A stretch of 6,408 nucleotides of DNA from Legionellales bacterium (GTDB lineage Bacteria > Pseudomonadota > Gammaproteobacteria > WLWR01): positions 1 to 6,408 of the forward strand of contig WLWR01000104.1 in NCBI GenBank assembly GCA_012103495.1, given 5' to 3'. Both the position numbers and the translations under genes were made by a program. The notes under the pieces are model-generated. The model saw only the letters and a list, made by a program, of their open reading frames with translations. It had not been told where the DNA came from and searched no databases. This document shows, piece by piece, positions 1 through 5,831 of the stretch (positions are counted from its first letter, which is position 1; every line of letters starts with the position of its first letter).

Positions 1-9
1 TCAGTTGAT

Positions 10-137
10 ATTTTAAGCTTGCAGTGGATGGTAGATTGCGGGGTTTTGATTGAAAAAAACCGCAGGACTAGCGAGCTAATTCGAGGATTTTTTTCATGAA
101 AAACGGCGCAAGATGCCATTCAATGCAAGCTTAAAAT
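10..137. repeat. 128-bp imperfect palindrome, MITE-like element
   Basis: The two halves are reverse complements around a centre between 73 and 74. The outer 14 bases, attttaagcttgca at 10-23, are repeated perfectly inverted at 124-137. By hand alignment about 40 of the outer 50 positions pair (10-59 with 88-137), including a 9-base block tgaaaaaaa at 51-59 and its complement at 88-96. The inner 28 bases pair only partly. Symmetry stops abruptly outside 10 and 137, which gives the element defined ends. It has no coding capacity. Small size, terminal inverted repeats and strong dyad symmetry fit a miniature inverted-repeat element or a large REP-type hairpin. No target-site duplication is evident. 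The family is not identified. Confidence 0.7.
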
Positions 138-143
138 TCGCAG

Positions 144-164
144 CTTCAAGTGGAATGGGTATAT
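144..164 (+). repeat. 21-bp direct repeat, copy 1
   Basis: The segment begins cttcaagtgg and ends gggtatat. It is identical over 21 bases, in the same orientation, to 2834-2854. It includes the left half of the 30-bp palindrome. The two copies are 2690 bases apart and lie on either side of the three-gene accessory operon. They are part of a wider repeat family rather than an isolated match, because sequence upstream of copy 2 also matches the 128-bp element. Confidence 0.8.
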
Positions 165-177
165 ACCCATTCCACTT
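148..177. repeat. Perfect 30-bp palindrome
   Basis: The half-site aagtggaatgggtat at 148-162 is followed directly by its exact reverse complement at 163-177, with no loop bases and a TATA centre. It lies 10 bases beyond the 128-bp palindrome. The left half, with four more bases on its left and two on its right (144-164), recurs identically at 2834-2854. As RNA it would form a long hairpin, but there is no T-tract on either side, so it is not a standard intrinsic terminator. It may be two facing ends of a repeat element or a protein-binding site. Those roles are inference. Confidence 0.8.
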
Positions 178-180
178 AAG

Positions 181-373
181 CAGTCTACTCAATGTTTTGC
201 TATCACTTCCTTTTTTTATATTAAACAACCATTGGGTAGCGCTCCGAATCCTGCTCAAATCATGCTTTATAAGCTTTTTTCACGCACCAATGCTTGGCTA
301 TTACAAAATTGGGGCCTTTTGACCATGATATCCACCATTGCAAATTTTCAAATGAAGCACGTATGGTTTGATT
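181..373. other. Non-coding stretch downstream of the methyltransferase
   Basis: This is about 190 bases between the repeat region and the methyltransferase stop codon. Both strands are AT-rich and interrupted by stops. No RNA gene or clear intrinsic terminator was seen. Translating the minus strand gives short protein-like pieces broken by stop codons (for example WCVKKAYKA, stop, FEQDSERYPMVV). This could be a decayed gene, but no family is recognisable. Confidence 0.4.
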
Positions 374-1156
374 TTATCTTACAATTTTTCTAGCAATAGT
401 TAATAGGCGTTCCGATTCTTGCCGCTTCAATGCTGAACCATTTATGTCAGTTTGCTGCACGACTTCAAAACCGTTTCGTTTCAACAACACTCGTAATTGC
501 TCAGCACTGTAAACCTGAAGCGTTTGAACAGCGGTGCGAATCTCTGGAGCATGATTACCTTGCTGTTCGTGATAGATATCATAAGATGCCAGCACACCAT
601 CGCTTGAAATTGTGCTGTATTGGATCTCACGAGTCATTACCTCTCCTGATTTTTTTTGCCAATCAATTGTGAGCTTGGTGATATTGTCCTTATGCTGTAA
701 ATATTCAAGATTAAAAATATCGAAGAGATACAACCCGCCTGACTTAAGGTTGGTATGGATATTTTGCAGCGCCACTTCAAAATCCGCTTTGGTAAGGTGA
801 CCGATAGCGTTAAAAATGGTTAGCACAGCATCAAACTGACCACCTTGATTGCTTCGCATATCCCCATTTTCAAAACGCAGTGCGATACCTTTTTGATTAG
901 CTTTCTGACGAGCAATGGAGAGCATCTTGTCATTAATATCGATACCAACGACATCAAAGCCTTTTTCTGTTAACCAAAAGACTTGCGATCCAGTGCCGCA
1001 TGCCAAATCTAACACAGTCTTTACATTGTTTTCTTGCAAAACGTTTTCGATTAGTTGATTAATTTGTTTGGAACGCTTTTCATTAAAAACATCGTAGCGC
1101 TTTGCTTCTTGATCATAATGCGTTGCTAATGCGCTCAGATGGGTGATGTTAGACAT
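374..1156 (-). CDS. Class I SAM-dependent methyltransferase, substrate unknown
   Basis: The predicted protein has 260 residues and should transfer a methyl group from S-adenosylmethionine. The Rossmann-fold motifs are clear: VLDLACGTG (motif I, residues 48-56) for SAM binding, GIDIN with acidic D73 for the ribose, GDMR around D99, and FDAVLTIFNAIGHL as the motif IV region. The N-terminal HYDQEAKRYD resembles the YD-rich helix of Methyltransf_25/11-type small-molecule methyltransferases. The ATG at 1156 is chosen over an upstream in-frame TTG at 1201. The protein then starts just before the conserved fold, and the ATG overlaps the stop of the preceding phosphotransferase gene by 8 bases, a typical coupled arrangement. 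The Shine-Dalgarno sequence is weak (GAGAG), which suits translational coupling. It is the last gene of a three-gene operon. The methyl acceptor cannot be read from the sequence. Confidence 0.9.
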   Translation of the reverse strand: MSNITHLSALATHYDQEAKRYDVFNEKRSKQINQLIENVLQENNVKTVLDLACGTGSQVFWLTEKGFDVVGIDINDKMLSIARQKANQKGIALRFENGDMRSNQGGQFDAVLTIFNAIGHLTKADFEVALQNIHTNLKSGGLYLFDIFNLEYLQHKDNITKLTIDWQKKSGEVMTREIQYSTISSDGVLASYDIYHEQQGNHAPEIRTAVQTLQVYSAEQLRVLLKRNGFEVVQQTDINGSALKRQESERLLTIARKIVR

Positions 1157-2144
1157 AATCTCTCTCACGTACTTTATTAACAAGCAAATCGACTTGGTCA
1201 ATCCAGTCTTGGTTTGCGATCATGGTCTCCATTAATTTAAGCCACTTGTGTGTACTAACACCACCAGGTGCAATGTCACTGTTCCAATTATTTCGGGTCC
1301 ATAAATACATGTTAAGCGCTTTGTATCGCATGAACCATGAAAATGTCTGCAATTCATCGTCTGTTAAAGCAAAAATTGATCGATACCCTTGAATATAGGG
1401 AGCAAGCTTATCTTGCCAATTTTGATGATTGTGCATGATGCTACTGAAAAATGGTCGACTAATATCATCCATAAACCAGCCGTGGCGTGGCAAATCGAAA
1501 TCAATGAAATGCACTTGCCTACTATCGCAAAGCACGTTACCCTTCCGATGATCACCGTGAATCAAACCATAATTGCTGTTTGTTTGAGGGTATGATTTCA
1601 AATAAGTAAGCACCATCACTAACTCGTTTTTAATCACAGTATTTTCAAGTTTTGCATACCCATCAAACTCAGCAATATCATTTTCCCATCGCCCGTAGTG
1701 ATGCTTAGCACCTGTAAAGGATTGTGACGCCAAATGAAACATTCCAAGCACCTTACCCCAATGTTGATAGAGTGCTTGTCGTTCATAATTAAAGTGCATT
1801 GAAGTACCAGGCACTTCAGCTACCACATGCGCCAAAAATGTGTGCTCATCTTGCTCAACAGATTCAATAAGACCGGCATTATCTGAAGCAAGCAATCGAC
1901 ACACAGGCACATTATGCAATTGCAAGTGTTGTTGGAATATCAACGCTGCTTTCAATTCTGCTAAAGGTCTCAAGTCAGCATGGGTTAATCGCAGATAACA
2001 TGTCTGTTGACCTTGCAGAAAACGATAAACCAAGTTGATACCGGAGCTTATCAACTCAATACTATCTTTGTTACCATGCCAATAAGTAATTGCTTTTTGA
2101 GGCGTGACATCTTGGTTAATTTGGTTCAGCACTTCATCCCACAT
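1149..2144 (-). CDS. APH-family phosphotransferase (aminoglycoside/homoserine kinase-like fold)
   Basis: The protein has 331 residues with the protein-kinase-like fold of the APH family (PF01636 type), which transfers phosphate from ATP to a hydroxyl group. The visible motifs are a nucleotide-binding lobe with YLRLTH (50-55) and a conserved glutamate in AELKAALIF, then the catalytic loop HGDHRKGN (196-203) with D198 and N203. FIDFD follows, with the metal-binding D215, and then a DD pair at 226-227. All key catalytic residues are present. Many members carry Arg rather than Lys in the first lobe, as here. It starts at ATG 2144, 14 bases after the stop of the ATPase gene. The best Shine-Dalgarno candidate, AGGT, sits 12 bases upstream, which is rather far. 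Its substrate may be a small metabolite, an antibiotic or a protein. Resistance to an aminoglycoside should not be assumed from the fold. Confidence 0.88.
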   Translation of the reverse strand: MWDEVLNQINQDVTPQKAITYWHGNKDSIELISSGINLVYRFLQGQQTCYLRLTHADLRPLAELKAALIFQQHLQLHNVPVCRLLASDNAGLIESVEQDEHTFLAHVVAEVPGTSMHFNYERQALYQHWGKVLGMFHLASQSFTGAKHHYGRWENDIAEFDGYAKLENTVIKNELVMVLTYLKSYPQTNSNYGLIHGDHRKGNVLCDSRQVHFIDFDLPRHGWFMDDISRPFFSSIMHNHQNWQDKLAPYIQGYRSIFALTDDELQTFSWFMRYKALNMYLWTRNNWNSDIAPGGVSTHKWLKLMETMIANQDWIDQVDLLVNKVRERDYV

Positions 2145-2158
2145 GCGATAATTTCGAC

Positions 2159-2698
2159 CTATTCAATATGTTCAAGTATAAAATCAGTGCGATCCTCAGG
2201 GGAAACAGCTGGTAACTCAATCAGATTATAACCTTGTTTTTGATATGCTTGCTTCAAATTATCACCAAATTCTTGGGCCTGGTTAAAACTCAGTTTTCGA
2301 TCTTCATCATTTGAGAAAATTGCTTCCCAGCTTGGTGCAAAGAATACAATTGGGTTGTATCGATAAATTTCAGCAGCCTTTTGCTCTGCACCTGACGGCA
2401 GATTAAAACATTGAGAATAGGCAAGCATATCTGGAATTCCTCGGTCAAAAAAATAAACCGTTCTTGCTTCTTTTGCTTTCAAGTATTGATAAATTGCCCG
2501 TGAAAGCATCAATTCTTTGAATAAATAAGGATCCCGATCATAAATGCCTTGGCCATCAATATTACGTTGCTCGGAAATAATGGCTCTGGCAGGCTCATCA
2601 AAAAAACTCAACCCTTTTTGTGAGAGAATATTCATAATAGAAGTTTTACCACTTCCAGGCGCACCAGTAACAATGTAAGCCAAATCATTTCTCAGCAT
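2159..2698 (-). CDS. P-loop ATPase/kinase of the AAA_28 type
   Basis: The predicted protein has 179 residues and resembles the AAA_28 group of small P-loop NTPases, which also resembles nucleoside and NadR-like kinases. A Walker A motif GAPGSGKT lies at residues 12-19. DEPARAIISEQ follows, then VYFFDRGIPDMLAY (about 81-94), the family's Walker B-like DRG segment. The C-terminal part is mostly helical, with an arginine-containing region (NDEDRKLSF) suited to a lid. An in-frame ATG at 2710 would add four residues, but a purine run touches that ATG with no spacing. The ATG at 2698 has GGAG exactly six bases upstream and is preferred. This is the first gene of the accessory operon. It could phosphorylate a small molecule or act as a regulatory ATPase. 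No convincing sigma70 promoter was found upstream. Confidence 0.85.
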   Translation of the reverse strand: MLRNDLAYIVTGAPGSGKTSIMNILSQKGLSFFDEPARAIISEQRNIDGQGIYDRDPYLFKELMLSRAIYQYLKAKEARTVYFFDRGIPDMLAYSQCFNLPSGAEQKAAEIYRYNPIVFFAPSWEAIFSNDEDRKLSFNQAQEFGDNLKQAYQKQGYNLIELPAVSPEDRTDFILEHIE

Positions 2699-2704
2699 AC
2701 TCAA

Positions 2705-2708
2705 CTCC
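2705..2708 (-). promoter_or_regulatory. Ribosome binding site deciding the ATPase start
   Basis: GGAG on the minus strand is six bases upstream of the ATG at 2698. It overlaps the alternative upstream ATG at 2710, which itself has only a purine run directly against it. The spacing favours the downstream start. Confidence 0.6.
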
Positions 2709-2710
2709 AT

Positions 2711-3029
2711 CCCCTTTCTTTAACTTAACCTCAAATTCTTCTATCACTAACAAATCAGATTAACAGATGCAAACTCTACTGACCATCAGCAATGAAGTTT
2801 TAGGTGACATTTTAAGCGCGCAGTGGATAACATCTTCAAGTGGAATGGGTATATGTATGCTCAAGAGACCAAACAAGCTGATGAAATTTCAATTTTTCCA
2901 TGCGATGGACTTGAGATCATATTAACGGAAAAATTTCTAAGCCTGTTGAGAAGAACGGCTGAGATAGATAGACGAGGCTCACCTGATGATGAAGCTTTAA
3001 TACGACATGAATGCAGCACAATCAGACAA
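2711..3029. other. Gene-free region between tRNA-Glu and the accessory operon
   Basis: About 320 bases on the 3' side of tRNA-Glu and upstream of the ATPase gene. It contains the repeat fragment at 2809-2854 and a 9-base inverted repeat (2891-2899 with 2927-2935, 27-base loop). I see no credible gene or intrinsic terminator. The promoter of the accessory operon should lie in the lower part, but no good -35/-10 pair stands out. Confidence 0.5.
2809..2854. repeat. Fragment of the same repeat family (second copy)
   Basis: Bases 2809-2828 match the left end of the 128-bp palindrome (10-29) at 18 of 20 positions, with gc replacing tt in the middle. Five unrelated bases follow, then 2834-2854 repeats 144-164 exactly over 21 bases. 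Compared with the far-left region, the material corresponding to 30-143 is missing. This copy also lacks the second half of the 30-bp palindrome. It reads as an internally deleted or degraded relative of the left repeat. Confidence 0.7.
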
Positions 3030-3105
3030 TGGCGTCCCCAAGGGGATTCGAACCCCTGTTACCGCCGTGAAAGGGCGATGTCCTAGGCCTCTAGACGATG
3101 GGGAC
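3030..3105 (-). tRNA. tRNA-Glu (anticodon UUC)
   Basis: The gene is 76 bases long including the encoded 3' CCA (3030-3032). The acceptor arm GTCCCCA pairs fully with TGGGGAC, and the TTCGAATC T-loop and D-loop consensus bases are present. The anticodon loop CTTTCAC places TTC at 3071-3069, reading GAA and GAG codons. Compared from memory with E. coli tRNA-Glu, only about four bases differ. Two of these are a compensating pair in the acceptor stem, and one creates a U-G pair at the top of the anticodon stem. It supplies Glu-tRNA for translation and, in most Proteobacteria, for tetrapyrrole synthesis via HemA. It stands alone behind murC with its own promoter, and no other tRNA or rRNA is adjacent in the window. 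Confidence 0.98.
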
Positions 3106-3124
3106 AGGCTGTAAAAGAGCGCGT

Positions 3125-3153
3125 ATTATAGACACAGTTTGGTTTGCATTCAA
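3125..3153 (-). promoter_or_regulatory. Sigma70-type promoter of tRNA-Glu
   Basis: On the minus strand, a -35 TTGAAT (3153-3148) and a perfect -10 TATAAT (3130-3125) are separated by exactly 17 bases. The -10 is followed by a GC-rich discriminator, acgcgc, typical of promoters under stringent control. Transcription would begin near 3118, leaving a leader of about 12 bases before the mature tRNA end at 3105. Confidence 0.85.
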
Positions 3154-3191
3154 GCACAATTATTTATGAAATTTTAGCGCCAGATGTCACC

Positions 3192-3215
3192 CCTATCTTC
3201 TCTTCTTCTCTATCC
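3192..3215. repeat. Purine/pyrimidine-rich near-mirror repeat after murC
   Basis: The plus strand is pyrimidine-rich across 3190-3218 and contains a 24-base near mirror repeat centred at 3203/3204. Only two positions per half break the symmetry. It lies five bases past the murC stop codon. Such tracts can form triplex structures, but this one is short and interrupted by A residues, so function is doubtful. Confidence 0.4.
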
Positions 3216-3219
3216 TCCA

Positions 3220-4653
3220 TCAATCCTTCACTGCATGCAACGATTGCGTCAATTGTGCCGCCATTCTGCCGATACTACCTGCTCCTAGCATCAACACCAC
3301 ATCATCGGTTTGCACATTGTCAGCCAAAGTTTGACAAAGTTGTGTCGCATCAATCAAGACTTGTACCGGCTGCTGAGTGCGTAGCATCATCGCATTGGCC
3401 AACGCTTCACTGGTAACCCCAATAATCGGTGTCTCATTAGCAGGAAAAATATCCAACAATAAAACGTGATCCACTTGATTCAACACATCGATAAACGCAT
3501 CAAATAATTGCTGTGTTCGTGAATAGCGATGCGGTTGAAACACCACTTTCAATCGACGGTCCGGCCACGCTTGCCGCGCTGCTTGCAAGGTAGCAGCAAT
3601 TTCCCGAGGATGATGTGCATAATCATCCACCAATGTTACCCTTTTATCTCCCAGTAACACATCATCAGTCACTTGAAATCGTCGCCCAATACCTGCAAAT
3701 TTATTCAAAGCGCGTTGAATGGCAGCATCATCCACACCCAATTGGGTGGCAATGGTGATCGCGGCTACTGCATTCAACACATTGTGTTGTCCCGAAAGAT
3801 TTAAGGTAATATCCAAGGGTGCTTGCTGTTGAGCACGCACCAAACTAAATTGACTTTGTTGACCACACGCTTGCCAATCCATCACTCGTACATCGGCTTG
3901 CTCATCAAATCCATAAGTTATCACCGGGCGGGTGATCTGCGGCAAAATTTGCTTCACGACAGGATCATCCAAACACAACACCGCCAATCCATAAAAAGGC
4001 AAGCGTTGAATAAATTGCACAAAGGTTTGTTGTAATTTGGCAAAATCATGTTGATACGTTGCCAAATGATCATCATCAATATTAGTCACTACTAACATGT
4101 TTGGGGTTAAATATAAAAAAGAGGCGTCACTTTCATCAGCTTCAGCAACGAAATAACGACTCTGCCCCAAATAGGCATTGCAATCGGTACTATTTAATTT
4201 GCCACCAATCACATACGTTGGATCCAACTCTCCTTCCGCCAAAATACTGCTGATCAAACTGGTGGTAGTGGTTTTACCATGCGTACCAGCAATAGCAATA
4301 CCATCTTTGAATCGCATTAATCCGGCCAACATTCCCGCCCGCGGCACCACTGGAATCCGTGCCTGTTTAGCCGCGACAATTTCAGGGTTATCTTCGGTTA
4401 CCGCAGTGGATTTGACCACCACATCACAGTGCGCAATGTGCTTTGCTTCATGACCAATCGCAATTGTTGCTCCCAATTGTTGCAACCGCCCAGTCGCAAC
4501 ACTCTCTCTCAAATCTGAACCAGAAATTTGATAGCCTTGATTGAGCAACACTTCGGCGATCCCACACATGCCAACGCCACCAATTCCCACGAAATGAATT
4601 TTATCCACCCGTTGCGCCATTGACGCATACATTGTTTCAGCTTTATTATTCAC
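3220..4653 (-). CDS. murC: UDP-N-acetylmuramate--L-alanine ligase
   Basis: MurC adds L-alanine to UDP-MurNAc using ATP, the first step of the peptidoglycan stem peptide, in the cytoplasm. The protein is 477 residues, close to the usual MurC length. All three domains are visible. The N-terminal UDP-substrate domain has GIGGVGM (23-29). The ATPase domain has the P-loop GTHGKTTTT (123-131), EADESDASF (171-179) and NIDDDH (191-196). The C-terminal amino-acid domain follows GQHNVLNA (288-295) and contains DDYAHHP (343-349), FQPHRYSRT (372-380) and LGAGSIG. The GTG start at 4653 overlaps the ftsW stop in GTGA and has GAGG six bases upstream, so it is preferred over Met codons 8 and 12. No residue of the core motifs is missing. 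Unusually, it follows ftsW directly with no murG, and no murB or ddlB follows it. Confidence 0.98.
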   Translation of the reverse strand: MNNKAETMYASMAQRVDKIHFVGIGGVGMCGIAEVLLNQGYQISGSDLRESVATGRLQQLGATIAIGHEAKHIAHCDVVVKSTAVTEDNPEIVAAKQARIPVVPRAGMLAGLMRFKDGIAIAGTHGKTTTTSLISSILAEGELDPTYVIGGKLNSTDCNAYLGQSRYFVAEADESDASFLYLTPNMLVVTNIDDDHLATYQHDFAKLQQTFVQFIQRLPFYGLAVLCLDDPVVKQILPQITRPVITYGFDEQADVRVMDWQACGQQSQFSLVRAQQQAPLDITLNLSGQHNVLNAVAAITIATQLGVDDAAIQRALNKFAGIGRRFQVTDDVLLGDKRVTLVDDYAHHPREIAATLQAARQAWPDRRLKVVFQPHRYSRTQQLFDAFIDVLNQVDHVLLLDIFPANETPIIGVTSEALANAMMLRTQQPVQVLIDATQLCQTLADNVQTDDVVLMLGAGSIGRMAAQLTQSLHAVKD

Positions 4654-5828
4654 AATTTACCTCGACTGACACCCAGTCCTAATATTTTCCAGCGAATTTC
4701 ATAATCAATTCGCAACAACAATCCAACAACGATGCAGGTGACGATCAAACTGCTTCCCCCATAACTGACCAATGGCAAGGTAATACCTTTGGTGGGAAGC
4801 AGTCCGGTGCTGACCCCAATGTTAATAATAGCTTGTAATCCCAACCACAACGTAAACCCATAGGCTAAATAACCTACCGTCCATTGTTCATGCAATAAAG
4901 CACGACGAGCAATCGCCATGCCGCGCCAAATAATAATGGCAAATAGTACAATCACTCCCAAGCCACCGATCAATCCCAATTCCTCGGTAAGAATGGCAAA
5001 AATAAAATCGGTATGCGCTTCGGGCAGATAAAATAATTTTTGAACACTCTCGCCCAATCCATTACCAAACCAACCGCCTCGACCAAATGCAATCAGCGAT
5101 TGTGTTAATTGATATCCTGAATCAAATTGATCGGCCCACGGATTTAAAAATCCGGTGATTCGTGCCAAACGATATGGTGACGAAATAGCTATCATCGCAA
5201 ATCCAGCCGTAGCCATTGCCATCACCACCGCATATTGCCACAGCCGCACTCCGGCTAAAAACAACATCCCCAAGCAAGTCAGCAAAATCACCACCGACGC
5301 ACCAAAATCTGGTTGCCCAAGCAACAACAAAGCAATGACACCCACAATCATCAGTGGCTTCAAAAAACTAATCCAATCACATCGCAGTGCCAATCGATGC
5401 CGAGCGATGTAACCAGCCAAATACATAATTGTCCAGCATTTTACCAATTCAGACACTTGCAATGAAAATGGTCCGAACCCAATCCAGCGTGTACTGCCAT
5501 TAACCGTACGCCCAATACCTGGGATTAACACAAGAACAAGCAACGCCACTCCTATTAACAACAACCAACCACTGAGTTTTTGCCAAACTTGAGTATCAAT
5601 GCGAATGACAATAAAAGTAGCAATCACCCCTGCCAACAAATGAATACTCTGGCGAATTAAAAAATAAAAACTCTGCTGATAATATTGTTGCGCCACCGTC
5701 ATCGAACTAGAAGCCACCATCAACAATCCTAAAGTCACCAAAATCAGCGCAGCCATCAACAACCAGCGATCATACAACACCAACGTACGCGACGTTGGGC
5801 GAGTAAGATGTAAATTAGAAGCTCTCAT
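4650..5828 (-). CDS. ftsW: Septal peptidoglycan glycosyltransferase FtsW (SEDS family)
   Basis: FtsW is an inner-membrane SEDS protein that polymerises lipid II at the division septum with its partner penicillin-binding protein FtsI. The 392-residue product has about ten hydrophobic segments after a short cytoplasmic N-terminus. Family signatures include NGSTRWIGFG (110-119), LLGQPDFG, the loop FYLPEAHTDFIFAILTEELG (266-285) with the likely catalytic Asp at 274, and GLLPTKGITLPLVSYGGSSL (342-361). It ends in LLLRIDYE, as in E. coli FtsW. The ATG at 5828 lies nine bases after AGGAG. A TTG at 5831, directly after the murD stop, is six bases away and would add one residue. Both are possible. One oddity is that the usual QPSE/QPAE motif reads QVSE here (124-127). 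The gene abuts murD and overlaps murC. Confidence 0.97.
   Translation of the reverse strand: MRASNLHLTRPTSRTLVLYDRWLLMAALILVTLGLLMVASSSMTVAQQYYQQSFYFLIRQSIHLLAGVIATFIVIRIDTQVWQKLSGWLLLIGVALLVLVLIPGIGRTVNGSTRWIGFGPFSLQVSELVKCWTIMYLAGYIARHRLALRCDWISFLKPLMIVGVIALLLLGQPDFGASVVILLTCLGMLFLAGVRLWQYAVVMAMATAGFAMIAISSPYRLARITGFLNPWADQFDSGYQLTQSLIAFGRGGWFGNGLGESVQKLFYLPEAHTDFIFAILTEELGLIGGLGVIVLFAIIIWRGMAIARRALLHEQWTVGYLAYGFTLWLGLQAIINIGVSTGLLPTKGITLPLVSYGGSSLIVTCIVVGLLLRIDYEIRWKILGLGVSRGKL
4660..4663 (-). promoter_or_regulatory. Ribosome binding site for the GTG start of murC
   Basis: GAGG on the minus strand lies six bases upstream of GTG at 4653, inside the end of ftsW. Together with the GTGA stop/start overlap it supports the GTG as the true murC start and suggests translational coupling to ftsW. 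Confidence 0.65.
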
Positions 5829-5831
5829 CAA

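Noticed and set aside
113..322. Plus-strand open frame of 69 codons
   Set aside because: Its first third lies inside the two palindromes and the rest in AT-rich DNA. It has no good ribosome binding site and no recognisable domain.
1..373. CRISPR array
   Set aside because: The repeats are palindromic and unevenly spaced, with no regular repeat-spacer units and no cas genes.
1157..1201. Longer methyltransferase starting at TTG 1201
   Set aside because: It would overlap the phosphotransferase gene by over 50 bases and add 15 residues unlike the family. The ATG at 1156 gives the standard N-terminus.
2891..2935. 9-base inverted repeat as a terminator for tRNA-Glu
   Set aside because: The stem is A/T-rich, the loop is 27 bases and no T-tract follows.
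1..3029. Duplicated 3' end of tRNA-Glu as an att site
   Set aside because: No copy of the T-arm or acceptor sequence was found elsewhere in the window, and no integrase gene is present. An att site could still lie outside the window.
2823..3086. Plus-strand open frame of 87 codons
   Set aside because: It starts at a GTG within the repeat fragment and ends antisense to tRNA-Glu. The GDSNPCYRRER tail is a classic artefact of reading a tRNA backwards.
3171..3189. Possible third repeat fragment (attttagcgccag resembles attttaagcgcgcag)
   Set aside because: It needs two gaps over 15 bases and no neighbouring part of the repeat is present, so a chance match cannot be excluded.
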